DNA of 40,160 nt from positions 1-40,160 of the forward strand of contig JAAVZD010000012.1 of the NCBI GenBank assembly GCA_022791475.1, given 5' to 3'. The DNA is from Clostridia bacterium. Lineage in GTDB: Bacteria; Bacillota_A; Clostridia; TANB77; CAG-508. Made by a program: the position numbers and the translations under genes. Each line of letters begins with the position of its first letter. Position 1 is the stretch's first letter. The notes under the pieces are model-generated. The model ran no database searches, was not told the origin of the DNA, and saw nothing but the letters and a program-made list of their open reading frames with translations. This document shows positions 28,004 to 36,699 of the stretch, one piece after another.

Positions 28004-29080
28004 TTAGTCAATTGTATTTTGTGTTAAATTTTCTTCTGTTTTTGGTGTAATAGTTAATTTACCTGTTTTTGGGTATATTTGTATGAAAGTATTTCCGTCA
28101 TTTACAGTTATTTCTTTTCCGTCTGTATATTTATAAACTGTTTGTCCGCTTTGTGTAGTTTTTTCCCATGTAATTGGAACAGCATGTCCTTCTGTTATAT
28201 AATAGCCTGTTCCGCTTCCAATATTGTTTAATTCTTGTCTTCCTTTACCGCTTCCATCATTTATAGTATTATTTGATACACTATATACTATTATGTTTTT
28301 AGCTGTATATTGTTTTCCTGTAACTAAGTCTACATTTGCTTTTCCACTCATACTTCTTTTATAAACTTTATTTTCTTCATCATATTCATAGCTTGTTGTG
28401 TGATATCCTGAATATTTTATATCAACTTTCATTGCACTTTGTACTTCTGGTAAATTAGATACATCAATTTCATCTACTGAATAGTTTAAAAGTAAGTCTT
28501 TATTAGTATTTCTTGTATAGCCTTTCTTTTGTGCATATGCTTTTACTTTTTCCATACTTGTGAATCCTGTGTGTTCAGTATTTCTTTTTAGAGTTTTGTC
28601 TCTAAAAAATACACTTCCTTCTAAGGCCATTCCATCAATTGAATCTACTTTTCTTAGCCTTGTATATGCTTGTGGACTTCCTCCCCAGTGTATATATATT
28701 GCATCATTTTCCTCTGCATAGTCTATGTAATATGGCCTTGAACTTCTAATTGACCCTATTTTTGCTGTGTCTTTATCCTTAAAAAGTGCCATCATTCTTG
28801 TTATATTACCTTCTGCTATTATTTCATATACTAAATATGCATCTTGAAGCCCACATTGTGGCCATGCATCATGATGATTGTTTATCATAACTGCATATGG
28901 CCTTGATTTTGAATCTTCGTCAATTATTTTCAATTTTTTTATAGGCGCTTTTTCCGTTTTATTTTTTTGTTCTAATCCTGTTTCTTGTGTATTATTGTTA
29001 TTATTTACAACTTTTATTGCAAATAGTGCAGCTGCTATTATTATCACTATTATTAATATTGCTACTAAAAATTTCTTCAT
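28004..29080 (-). CDS. DUF3048 exported protein (YerB-like)
   Basis: A 358-residue protein with an N-terminal membrane anchor or signal (FLVAILIIVIIIAAALFAIK, residues about 4-23) and no lipobox Cys. The domain carries the DUF3048 pattern: SRPYAVMINNHHDAWPQCGL, YEIIAEGNITRMMALF, GSIRSSRPYYIDYAEENDAI. The C-terminal part (YYITEGHAVPITWEK; KLTITPKT) is the second DUF3048 domain. The family is common in Firmicutes, and its role is unknown. It stands alone, between era and ybeY, with its own terminator. Confidence 0.9.
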   Translation of the reverse strand: MKKFLVAILIIVIIIAAALFAIKVVNNNNNTQETGLEQKNKTEKAPIKKLKIIDEDSKSRPYAVMINNHHDAWPQCGLQDAYLVYEIIAEGNITRMMALFKDKDTAKIGSIRSSRPYYIDYAEENDAIYIHWGGSPQAYTRLRKVDSIDGMALEGSVFFRDKTLKRNTEHTGFTSMEKVKAYAQKKGYTRNTNKDLLLNYSVDEIDVSNLPEVQSAMKVDIKYSGYHTTSYEYDEENKVYKRSMSGKANVDLVTGKQYTAKNIIVYSVSNNTINDGSGKGRQELNNIGSGTGYYITEGHAVPITWEKTTQSGQTVYKYTDGKEITVNDGNTFIQIYPKTGKLTITPKTEENLTQNTID

Positions 29081-29116
29081 TTTTTATTCCTCTCTTTTTT
29101 AGATTTTCTATGGTAA

Positions 29117-29157
29117 TTTCTTTGAAGCACGGGTCGCCGAAGGCGTCGACCCCTACA
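29117..29157. repeat. CCCCTACA-family hairpin repeat
   Basis: TTTGAAGCACGGGTCGCCGA, then AGGCGTCGA, then CCCCTACA. It is the best-paired copy (GGGTCGCC GAA GGCGTCGACCC) and carries the same CCG/CGG loop as the coding copy at 24538. Confidence 0.7.
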
Positions 29158-29168
29158 ATTTCTTTTTG

Positions 29169-29654
29169 TTAATTTCTCCATATTTTTAGTTCATTTAATA
29201 TTTTTTCTTCTTTTGGGCGCATTTTGTTTTTGTCTTGTTCTTGTATATGGTCGTAGCCCATTAAGTGGTAAAAGCCATGAACTAGCATATATGATAGCTC
29301 TCTTTCAAAGCTATGTTCATATTCTACAGCTTGCTGTTTAACTCTTTGTACTGAAATTATAATGTCTCCTATAGTTTCTTTTGCTAGTTGTTTTTGCTTA
29401 TTTTTAACAATTTCGTCTATTTCACTTTTTTCAAACATTGGAAAAGAAAGTACATCTGTTTCTTTATCTATATTTCTATATTCGTTGTTTAATTTTCTTA
29501 TTATGGTTGGAGAAGTTAAAGTTACACTTATGTATAGGTTTAAGTCTTTTAAATTTTCTTCTTCAAAGCATTTGTTTAGAACTTGTACTATCTTATCTTC
29601 ATATTCTTTATTTTGTTGTATTGAGTCCCAATTAATTTCTACTAACTCTTGCAT
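29169..29654 (-). CDS. ybeY: Endoribonuclease / rRNA maturation factor YbeY
   Basis: A 161-residue protein with the zinc-binding HGFYHLMGYDH motif (HGxxHLxGxDH) near residue 130, and LNNEYRNIDKETDVLSFPM in the middle. YbeY processes 16S rRNA 3' ends and helps ribosome quality control. The ATG at 29654 is preferred (AGGAAGG upstream), overlapping the end of the gene before by 13 bases, which indicates coupled translation. The longer ORF start at 29693 adds a basic stretch with no support. Confidence 0.93.
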   Translation of the reverse strand: MQELVEINWDSIQQNKEYEDKIVQVLNKCFEEENLKDLNLYISVTLTSPTIIRKLNNEYRNIDKETDVLSFPMFEKSEIDEIVKNKQKQLAKETIGDIIISVQRVKQQAVEYEHSFERELSYMLVHGFYHLMGYDHIQEQDKNKMRPKEEKILNELKIWRN

Positions 29655-30847
29655 AAAACATTCCTTCCTACGTAGCTTCCTTTTGTTGTGCATTTATTTT
29701 TAAGCTCTTTCATAGCTCCTAGTGAAACTAATTTATTCTTGTAAAATTCTATTATTCTATAATATCTAGTTTCATTTTTATATACTTCTTTTAAGTCGCT
29801 TTTTATAAATAGTATTTCTTTTTCTTTCATTTGTTCTTCTTTATTTTCAATGTTCTTAACCTTCTTATACTTGTCCCAAAATGCTTTGTATTCTTCTCTT
29901 TTTTCTGGCTTGTCCCAATATACTTTTGTAGAAAGTAATTTTAGGTTATATTCTTCTATTATTTTTATTAATAGTGTATATGCTTTTTCTCTTTTCTTTG
30001 CTATTTTTGTATCAATTATTAATGTTCTAACATCTTTTAATAATTTTACATAGCATTGCTCTGCTACAACTAGTGGCAAGCTATGTACAAATAATTTTCT
30101 GCTTAATGCTATTAAAATCATTCTTTTTTCAATTATTTCATTTTGATCTAGTTTGCCTACAGTATAATTTTCATATCTACTATATTCTTCTATTATTTCT
30201 TTATAATTTTTATCTCCACTAATTTCTAGTTTTATTGGTAGAATACTTAGAATATATTCTTCTAATAATGAAAATATTTTTTCATATATTACATCTTTGT
30301 TTTGAGAAGATACACTATCAGCAAGTTTTATAGAAAAATGTTTTAATAAGCCTTTGTATAAACTATCCATTTTTGCTACATAAAAACTTTTATATTTTTC
30401 TATTAGTTTTGGTCTATCTACTTCTAATAGTGTTTGATAGTCTAATTCTAATAAGTATTTTTGCTTTCTATATTTATATTCTAAATATTCTGTATCTTTT
30501 ATTTTTATAACATTATAATATTTTGATAAAGCATCTTTTTCAAATTCTGATGCAGAGCCACTTTTTACTTTTTTATATATTGAATCCATTATATTTTTAT
30601 CAACTGATTCTAAATATAAACTATATGCTTCTTCATATTTTTTTTCTAAAATTTCTTTCTTGTCTGTGTCTTCTTGTTTTGTTATTTGTTCAAATGCTTC
30701 ATAATATTTTAGTATGTTATTTCTTTTCATATTAATAATCATACTATTTATTCCAATTTTTGTAGGAATCATCATCCTTGTTAAAGTATTTGTTAGTCTT
30801 GTAAAAAATGTTTTATCTGCATAGACTCTTAGGCTTCTTTCTTCCAT
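29642..30847 (-). CDS. Helical protein of unknown function in the phoH position
   Basis: I do not recognise this 401-residue protein. It is Lys/Glu/Tyr/Leu-rich and almost wholly helical by composition, with no membrane segment and no ATPase motif (for instance RKQKYLLELDYQTLLEVDRP and LLEEYILSILPIKLEISGD). Its place between yqfD and ybeY is normally held by phoH, but there is no P-loop here and it is not PhoH. Start ATG 30847, 13 bases after yqfD. It overlaps the ybeY start. Confidence 0.7.
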   Translation of the reverse strand: MEERSLRVYADKTFFTRLTNTLTRMMIPTKIGINSMIINMKRNNILKYYEAFEQITKQEDTDKKEILEKKYEEAYSLYLESVDKNIMDSIYKKVKSGSASEFEKDALSKYYNVIKIKDTEYLEYKYRKQKYLLELDYQTLLEVDRPKLIEKYKSFYVAKMDSLYKGLLKHFSIKLADSVSSQNKDVIYEKIFSLLEEYILSILPIKLEISGDKNYKEIIEEYSRYENYTVGKLDQNEIIEKRMILIALSRKLFVHSLPLVVAEQCYVKLLKDVRTLIIDTKIAKKREKAYTLLIKIIEEYNLKLLSTKVYWDKPEKREEYKAFWDKYKKVKNIENKEEQMKEKEILFIKSDLKEVYKNETRYYRIIEFYKNKLVSLGAMKELKNKCTTKGSYVGRNVLCKS

Positions 30848-30860
30848 GATATCAGTCCTT

Positions 30861-32045
30861 TCAAAATACTATTTTTTCTTTTGTCCCAATTTCTTCTAAT
30901 ACTTCATATGTTACTTCTACTTCTACAAACTCTTCTTGCTCATTATAGTTTATATAAGTGTTAATCATGTTTTCTTTATTTTGCACCTGATTATCTAAAG
31001 CTTCTTGGGCTTTTTTAACTCCTATTTCTTTTGCCTCTTCTATGCTATATTCTATGTTTTCCTCAATATACTCACAATTTGTTTTCTTTAATATTTCAAT
31101 AGGCAAATAGAAATCAGAAAATAGTTTTATTTTTTTATTTTCCTCTATTGTATCATATTTTTTAAATTTTGAAAGAGTTTTATAAAAATTTATTTTAAAA
31201 TTATTTATCTTTACGGAATATTTATTTTCTTTATTACCTGTTTGCTTACTTTTTACTTGTTTTAACTCTATTTTTTCTTTTTGACTATACCATACTTTTG
31301 CTTTTACATCAGCATTTGCGTGTACATATCTTATTCCTGTATATTTACCTTCAAGCCATCCCCCAACTAATATTGTACCTTCTTTTATTGTATCTCCTTC
31401 TTTTACTAAGGGCGTACCATTTAGAGCATCTACTTTGACAATAATTCCTGGTTTAGTCGCAACTATATTACAGTATTCTTCTTCATTTATAATATCTGGT
31501 TTCTTATCTGCTTCTACTATTTTAACAATGGCATTTGTGCCTTTTAATTCTATTCCAATCCATGCTAAATCATTTCTTTCTAAACGCATTTTACTTATAA
31601 TTTCTTTTGCATTAATTTTCCCTTTTAATTTTCCAACTTTCAAACCTTCCTTTTCTAAGTTTCTAATGAGCTCTTCTTTTGGTATGTTTACATTTCCAGT
31701 AACATCAATATTCCAAACAAAATTTGATAAAGAAATAATACTTACAGTAAGAATAAAAAGAAAAATAAAAAAGATTTTTCTTTTTTTATACTTATTAAAT
31801 ATAAAAGGAAGTCCCTTTTTATTTTTTATTTTTATTCTACATTTAGAATTTTTAGCTATTTTCCTTACTTTTTTAAAATTACTAATGCCTATATTGCAAT
31901 AAACTAAAGTAGATTTTGTCCTTTTAATATTCCATAAAAATATATTTTTAGCTATACATGTATTTATAAACTTCTCAACAAAATACCCCTCTATTTCAAT
32001 ATTCAAATACCCTAATATATAGTTCAAAAATATTTTTATGTACAA
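30861..32045 (-). CDS. yqfD: Sporulation protein YqfD
   Basis: A 394-residue protein with one membrane helix at 91-110 (IFFIFLFILTVSIISLSNFV), an N-terminal inside domain, and an outside domain starting WNIDVTGNVNIPKEELIRNL that resembles POTRA-like folds, then VATKPGIIVKVDALNGTPLV, typical of YqfD. It is required at a late stage of sporulation in Bacillus (stage IV). It is paired with yqfC upstream, as is usual. Confidence 0.92.
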   Translation of the reverse strand: MYIKIFLNYILGYLNIEIEGYFVEKFINTCIAKNIFLWNIKRTKSTLVYCNIGISNFKKVRKIAKNSKCRIKIKNKKGLPFIFNKYKKRKIFFIFLFILTVSIISLSNFVWNIDVTGNVNIPKEELIRNLEKEGLKVGKLKGKINAKEIISKMRLERNDLAWIGIELKGTNAIVKIVEADKKPDIINEEEYCNIVATKPGIIVKVDALNGTPLVKEGDTIKEGTILVGGWLEGKYTGIRYVHANADVKAKVWYSQKEKIELKQVKSKQTGNKENKYSVKINNFKINFYKTLSKFKKYDTIEENKKIKLFSDFYLPIEILKKTNCEYIEENIEYSIEEAKEIGVKKAQEALDNQVQNKENMINTYINYNEQEEFVEVEVTYEVLEEIGTKEKIVF

Positions 32046-32072
32046 TTTCCTTTCCTCCTCTAAAATTTATGA

Positions 32073-32136
32073 GCCAAAAGTGAGTCAAAAGGGACGGCCT
32101 TTTTTGACTCAAATGAGCCAAAAGTGACACTCCTTT
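32073..32136. repeat. Inverted repeat element on the downstream side of yqfC
   Basis: It contains the palindrome TGAGTCAAAA-GGGACGGCC-TTTTTTGACTCA (32081-32111). The 31-base core is present as the reverse complement at 32520-32550 with one mismatch, and the flanks also match. Confidence 0.75.
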
Positions 32137-32143
32137 TAGTAAA

Positions 32144-32434
32144 TCATTCTTCTATAGTTTCAAAGTCAATAGTCTCTATTTTACCTGTAATCATTAAGTC
32201 ATCAGATGTCATTTCATTTAATTTTAAGTTAAATCCATTTATATTTATAATTCCTGAATATGTACTTATTCGTATAAAGAATTCTTGATATTCTAAAATA
32301 CCTTTATAGTTTTCTATTAACATTTCATTAAAACTTACTATTGTTATTTTAGGTTCTGTTGATGACAGTTCTGTTGGTATCTCTAATAATCTCTCAAACT
32401 TATTTTGATATTTTTGCCTTTTCTTTCTTTTCAT
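32144..32434 (-). CDS. yqfC: Sporulation protein YqfC
   Basis: A 96-residue protein (MKRKKRQKYQNKFERLLEIP, then ELSSTEPKITIVSFNEMLI and NINGFNLKLNEMTSDDLMIT) matching the YqfC family (YabP-like beta fold), with a conserved LIENYKGILEY core. It is partner of YqfD in spore formation. The ATG at 32434 has AGAAGGG upstream. The ORF could extend to 32551, but that part runs into the flanking repeat. The gene is bracketed by two inverted repeat elements. Confidence 0.9.
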   Translation of the reverse strand: MKRKKRQKYQNKFERLLEIPTELSSTEPKITIVSFNEMLIENYKGILEYQEFFIRISTYSGIININGFNLKLNEMTSDDLMITGKIETIDFETIEE

Positions 32435-32492
32435 ATATAATATTTTCCCTTCTATTTTACGTGTTAAATTATTCGCTCGAAGTGAGTAATAT

Positions 32493-32557
32493 AAAAAGGG
32501 GTGTCCCTTTTGGCAATTTTGAGTCAAAAAGGGCCGTCCCTTTTGACTCACTTTTGA
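32493..32557. repeat. Inverted repeat element on the upstream side of yqfC
   Basis: The core TGAGTCAAAAAGGGCCGTCC, then CTTTTGACTCA (32520-32550), is the reverse complement of 32081-32111 with one difference. The outer flanks (GGTGTCCCTTTTGGC) match the other copy too. Confidence 0.75.
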
Positions 32558-32558
32558 G

Positions 32559-33371
32559 TTATCTTTCGAAGTTGTCTAGTGTTTGGAACTCGTAGCCCAT
32601 ATTTTTTATTTCTTTTATGCAGTGGTCTAGTATATTTGTGTTGTCTTTTGAGTTTCCGTGTAGTAATATTACTGCTCCATTATGGATGTTTTCTAATATT
32701 TTCTTTTTGGCGTATTCTTCTCTTCCTTGTTTGTTTTCATCCCAATCGTCGTATGCTAAACTCCACATTGCTGTTGTGTACCCTAGTGTATTACAGTAAT
32801 TTACACTTGACTCACTATATTCTCCTTTTGGCGGTCTTATATATTTCATTTCATAACTAAATTTATCATAAATGGTTGTATGTAATTTCATTACTTCATC
32901 TTTTATTTGTTCATTACTTAAACTTGGCATACTTTTGTGGTTTACTGTATGATTTCCTATTATATGACCTTCATTAATCATTTTTTGTACTAAATCTGAA
33001 CTTGTATTTACGTAGTGCGCTGTTATGAAAAAACATGCTTTTACTTCATTTTGTTTTAATACTTCTAATATTTTTTCGGTATAACCTGCTTCATATCCTT
33101 CATCAAATGTTAAATATACTTTTTTTGAGTCTTTATTTCCCATTGCTATTCCTTTTGCTTCATCTATTATTTTCTTATTTAAGGAACCTAAGTCTGGTTG
33201 CTGATGGTTATCGTTTCTTTTTATTCCCCATTCTATTTTTTTATTGCTTAGTTCCGCCATTGACCCACTTGTTTGTATTGAATTTTTATTAATATTATTT
33301 TTCATTCCTATTATCGTAATTCCAATTATAAATATAATAGTTGCTATAAATATTTTCTTTTTATTTTTCAC
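32559..33371 (-). CDS. pdaA: Peptidoglycan muramic-delta-lactam deacetylase (PdaA-like)
   Basis: This 270-residue NodB-type deacetylase has an N-terminal membrane anchor (residues about 5-22), the PdaA lead-in KIEWGIKRNDNHQQPD, the NodB catalytic motif LTFDEGYEAG, metal-binding HTVNH, RPPKGEY, MWSLAYDDWD and ILLHGNSKDN. PdaA makes the muramic delta-lactam of spore cortex, needed for germination. The start is GTG (33371), with AGGAGGT 7 bases upstream. It stands at the end of the sporulation block and is divergent from agrA. Confidence 0.93.
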   Translation of the reverse strand: MKNKKKIFIATIIFIIGITIIGMKNNINKNSIQTSGSMAELSNKKIEWGIKRNDNHQQPDLGSLNKKIIDEAKGIAMGNKDSKKVYLTFDEGYEAGYTEKILEVLKQNEVKACFFITAHYVNTSSDLVQKMINEGHIIGNHTVNHKSMPSLSNEQIKDEVMKLHTTIYDKFSYEMKYIRPPKGEYSESSVNYCNTLGYTTAMWSLAYDDWDENKQGREEYAKKKILENIHNGAVILLHGNSKDNTNILDHCIKEIKNMGYEFQTLDNFER

Positions 33372-33742
33372 TATTATTACCTCCTAATATTTATATAGGT
33401 TTATTGTTTAATAATATGTGTATGTTTTCTTTATTATGCATATCATTATAATCAATATTATTTCTTATTTATTATTTATATTAATTTATGTCTAAATATC
33501 TCTCAATTTTTTATTGTTCGTGCAATAATATAATTTAACCTATATATCGATTTTTCTTTTTCACTTATTTGGCCTTTTCTTGTTTTATATATATTTCTGC
33601 ACATTTCGACATTTTTATTTTTTTTAACCTATTTTTCTATTGACATTAAATCATTTTTGGTTTATTATTGGAATTAATTGGAAATAATTCCTTATGTTAT
33701 TTTTCTTTACATGTATTTTCAATTCACACGGAGGATAAAGAT
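33372..33742. promoter_or_regulatory. Divergent control region between pdaA and agrA
   Basis: 371 bases of about 80% A+T without a gene. It holds the pdaA ribosome site at one end, a small hairpin TTATTG-TTCGTG-CAATAA near 33513-33530, and the direct repeat TTTAACCTAT near 33535 and 33623, the latter lying just before the agrA -35 box. The second repeat is a reasonable place for AgrA-type control, but I cannot confirm it. Confidence 0.4.
33640..33668 (+). promoter_or_regulatory. Promoter of agrA-agrC
   Basis: TTGACA (33640-33645), a 17-base spacer and TATTAT (33663-33668). The transcript would start near 33675, leaving a leader of about 68 bases. Confidence 0.75.
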
Positions 33743-34498
33743 ATGTTAAGTTTTGTATTATGTGATGATAATCAATCTATTTTAGATAGATTATCTAAAA
33801 TTTTGGACTCTATTTTTATAGAAAATAATATTAGTGCAGAAATAACATTTACTGCTAGTAAACCAGAAGAACTTTTAAGTTATATTAATTCAAATACTGT
33901 AGATGTTTTGTTTTTAGATATTGACTTAAAATCAAATATTTCTGGAATTGACTTAGCTAATAAAATAAGGAAATTTAATAAAGATGTTTATATAATTTTT
34001 ACAAGCGCTCATTTAGAATATATCTTAATTGCCTATAAATGCAAAACTTTTGATTTTATTCCAAAACCAATTTCGAAAGAACGTGTAGAAGAAACTATAC
34101 TTAGACTTATGGAAGATATTAATAATGAAAAAACTCCTATTTCTTTTATTCGTATTGATAATAAAAATACGATAATAAATCAAGATAGTGTAAACTTTAT
34201 AAAAAAAGAAGGAATGAAGTTACTCTTTTACACAGATACAAGAGTCTATGAAACTTATAATTCTTTTAACAAAATATCGCATGAATTACCTAAAAACTTT
34301 ATCAGGTGTCATAAATCATACATTGCTAATGTTAATAAAATTAGTAATATAAACTCCAATAACAATTTAATTGTTTTTAATTCAAAAAATAATTATAAAG
34401 AAATTAAATGTAATATTGGACCAAAATATAAAAATAATTTAATGGAGGTTTTAAAAAATGGAGATTTTTCAAATAATTTGGACGGCTTTAACAAATGA
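33743..34498 (+). CDS. agrA: AgrA-type response regulator (REC-LytTR)
   Basis: A 251-residue protein with a receiver domain (acidic Asp8-Asp9 in LCDDNQ, phospho-acceptor Asp59 in VLFLDID, Lys in FIPKPIS) and a C-terminal LytTR DNA-binding domain (FIRIDNKNTIINQDSVNFIK ... NFIRCHKSYIANVNKI). It would be activated by AgrC on sensing the cyclic peptide and then switch on agr targets. The ATG at 33743 is chosen for GGAGG 8 bases upstream; an ORF start at 33668 lies in the promoter. It overlaps agrC by 41 bases. The order agrA-agrC is reversed from staphylococci. Confidence 0.9.
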   Translation: MLSFVLCDDNQSILDRLSKILDSIFIENNISAEITFTASKPEELLSYINSNTVDVLFLDIDLKSNISGIDLANKIRKFNKDVYIIFTSAHLEYILIAYKCKTFDFIPKPISKERVEETILRLMEDINNEKTPISFIRIDNKNTIINQDSVNFIKKEGMKLLFYTDTRVYETYNSFNKISHELPKNFIRCHKSYIANVNKISNINSNNNLIVFNSKNNYKEIKCNIGPKYKNNLMEVLKNGDFSNNLDGFNK

Positions 34499-35804
34499 AA
34501 ACATTGAACTAATTAAAATACTTAGTGCACCATTAAGTATTCTAGAGTCTTTTATCTTAATGCTATTGGTTACAGGTATATTAAATATTGGATCTACAAG
34601 AAAACAACGTATTTTATATGTTGCTATTATTTCAATTTGTAGTTATTTTTCCAAATTTATAATACCTAATCCTTATAACACTTATATAAATATTTTAGTT
34701 ATTTTTATCTCAGGGATATTTATATTTAAATTAAATATCTTTAAAGGTTTATTAGCCTTAATACTACCTTTTGCAATAACAATATTAATGGAATCTATAC
34801 TTTCTAATGTTTATTCAAATGTATTTAGTATAAATTATTATGTAGGTATGAATATTCCTTTACATAGAGTTATTGGTGCATTACTTATATATTTTATGGA
34901 TTATTTAGTATATCTATTTATAAAATATTTCAAGGTCAATTTCAATAAATTACAGATTTTAGATAATAAAAAACGTTTATTACTAATTTTTAATATATTA
35001 TTTGCCATGATATTAACAGGTTTGCAAATTTATGTTACTTATTTTTACTCATCTGTATTACCTTTTCCTATTGTAATATTAAGCTTGATTGGATTAATCA
35101 CTTATGTAACAATTAACTTATATACAGTATTTACTGTTTCCAAATTAGAAACTACTTCTATGAATTTAGAAGAAGCTAAACTATATAATAAAACTTTAGA
35201 AATATTACAAGACAATACAAGAGCATTTAGACATGACTTTACTAATATATTATTAGGTATGACTGGATATATGGATAATAATGACATGGAAGGATTAAAG
35301 AAATATCATAATCAATTATTAGATGATATAAAACAAGTTAATAATTTAACTACTCTTAGTCCTACATTAGTTAATAATCCTGCTATATATAATGTACTTG
35401 CTTCAAAATATCATAAGGCAGATAATTTAGGTATAAAAATTAACTTAGAGGTATTTTTAGATCTAAACGATTTACATATGAAAATTTATGAATTTACAAG
35501 AATATTAGGAATACTTATGGATAATGCTATTGAAGCTACTTCTGAATGTAAAGATAAAATTATTAATGTTTCTATTAGAAAAAATACTAAGAAACATATG
35601 CAATTATTACAAATAGAGAATACATATAAAGATAAAGAAATTAATACTGATAAAATTTTTGAAAAAGGTTATTCTACAAAAGAAGGAAATACTGGACTTG
35701 GATTATGGGAAATAAGACAAATTTTAAAGAAAAATAACAATTTAAATTTATATACTTCTAAAAATGAAACGTATTTTTCTCAACAATTGGAGATATATTA
35801 TTAA
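34458..35804 (+). CDS. agrC: AgrC-type sensor histidine kinase
   Basis: A 448-residue kinase with about six membrane helices in the first 225 residues, then a coiled linker, the GHKL His box RAFRHDFTNILLGMTGY (His259), the N box GILMDNAIEATSE, and the G box GLGLWEIRQILKK. It is the receptor for an Agr-type cyclic peptide and phosphorylates AgrA. GGAGG (34444-34448) inside agrA precedes the ATG, so translation is coupled. It ends against a bidirectional terminator shared with agrD. Confidence 0.9.
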   Translation: MEIFQIIWTALTNENIELIKILSAPLSILESFILMLLVTGILNIGSTRKQRILYVAIISICSYFSKFIIPNPYNTYINILVIFISGIFIFKLNIFKGLLALILPFAITILMESILSNVYSNVFSINYYVGMNIPLHRVIGALLIYFMDYLVYLFIKYFKVNFNKLQILDNKKRLLLIFNILFAMILTGLQIYVTYFYSSVLPFPIVILSLIGLITYVTINLYTVFTVSKLETTSMNLEEAKLYNKTLEILQDNTRAFRHDFTNILLGMTGYMDNNDMEGLKKYHNQLLDDIKQVNNLTTLSPTLVNNPAIYNVLASKYHKADNLGIKINLEVFLDLNDLHMKIYEFTRILGILMDNAIEATSECKDKIINVSIRKNTKKHMQLLQIENTYKDKEINTDKIFEKGYSTKEGNTGLGLWEIRQILKKNNNLNLYTSKNETYFSQQLEIYY

Positions 35805-35808
35805 TAGC

Positions 35809-35838
35809 AAAACAAGATAGCTTAAACTATCTTGTTTT
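35809..35838. terminator. Bidirectional terminator between agrC and agrD
   Basis: AAAACAAGATAG (35809-35820), loop CTTAAA, CTATCTTGTTTT (35827-35838): a perfect 12-pair stem with A and T flanks serving both convergent operons. Confidence 0.9.
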
Positions 35839-35857
35839 TATTTAAGTATATAATAAA

Positions 35858-35980
35858 TTAGTCTTTTTTTATTAAAGATGCAGGCATTTTTGGTTGGTGC
35901 CATATTCCTAATACTATACAAGCTGTGTTTGTAGATTTAGCATATTTTTCTGCTAATTTAGCTAATAATTTTACCATCAT
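35858..35980 (-). CDS. agrD: AgrD-type cyclic lactone autoinducer precursor
   Basis: A 40-residue peptide: a basic amphipathic leader (MMVKLLAKLAEKYAK), a core with the ring-forming Cys21 (STNTACIVLGIW), and the tail HQPKMPASLIKKD that matches the conserved QPK-M-P tail of Agr precursors. AgrB would cleave before the tail and close a thiolactone from Cys21 to a residue just before HQPKMP, most likely Trp27 or a little earlier. AAGGAGG (35986-35992) is 5 bases before the first ATG and 8 before the second, so translation may begin at 35977. It is downstream of agrB on the same strand. Confidence 0.88.
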   Translation of the reverse strand: MMVKLLAKLAEKYAKSTNTACIVLGIWHQPKMPASLIKKD

Positions 35981-36040
35981 ATTTTCCTCCTTAGTTTATT
36001 TTAAATATATTAAAATATTGCCGGCCAATATTTTATTATC

Positions 36041-36670
36041 TTAAATTGTAATATTTTGTGCTTTTAAATATTCTTCATATCCATATTTATTTTTAGTTAA
36101 TATATATGCTATTCTTGTTATAGAAATAGTTTGTATAACAGTTCCAAATACTAATAAATTTACAATTATTTTATTTGGTATAAATATTGCTCCTAACATG
36201 TTTATGCTTAAAAATACATATGATAGTGACTTTTTTATTCTTCTTTCTTTTTTAGTTAGTATTGGTAAGTTTTCTGTATCTGCTGGTGCATATATGCTTA
36301 CTAATATTATTGCAATCATCCAAATAATAGCTATAACTATTATTTTTACCAATTCATTTGGGAATGTATATATAGTACTTAATATTGCATTTCCACAGTA
36401 AATAATGTTCGTACAAACAAAACATCCTAAATGTGTTTTTAGATGAAACCCTCCCGAGCAAGCCTTATAGGGCAATATTAGAAAAAATGCAAGTAATGTT
36501 TGCCAACATAAACCTAGTATAAATCCTAATCCAAACATAAAAAATATTTTAGGTATTTCTCCTACAATTAATTGTATTCCATATAATATTACTTCCGCTC
36601 TTTCATCATCTATCTCTGGCATTTTTTTTCTTATCTTATTTGTTAAATATTTACAAAATTTATCAATCAT
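36041..36670 (-). CDS. agrB: AgrB-type autoinducer-processing membrane peptidase
   Basis: A 209-residue integral membrane protein with four to six helices. The catalytic pair is His76 and Cys83 in CSGGFHLKTHLGC, matching His77 and Cys84 of staphylococcal AgrB. It cleaves AgrD at its C-terminal tail and links the Cys to make the cyclic peptide. It starts at ATG 36670 behind a weak ribosome site and is followed after 60 bases by agrD, as in other agr loci. Confidence 0.93.
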   Translation of the reverse strand: MIDKFCKYLTNKIRKKMPEIDDERAEVILYGIQLIVGEIPKIFFMFGLGFILGLCWQTLLAFFLILPYKACSGGFHLKTHLGCFVCTNIIYCGNAILSTIYTFPNELVKIIVIAIIWMIAIILVSIYAPADTENLPILTKKERRIKKSLSYVFLSINMLGAIFIPNKIIVNLLVFGTVIQTISITRIAYILTKNKYGYEEYLKAQNITI

Positions 36671-36699
36671 ATATTTTTCTCATCTTTCTTTTGTTTCTT

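Noticed and set aside
29655..29693. Longer N-terminus of YbeY
   Set aside because: The extra 13 residues are basic and non-conserved, and the internal ATG has a proper ribosome site overlapping the gene before.
32435..32551. Longer N-terminus of YqfC from the upstream ATG at 32551
   Set aside because: The extra 39 residues come from the flanking repeat element and have no ribosome site; the ATG at 32434 does.
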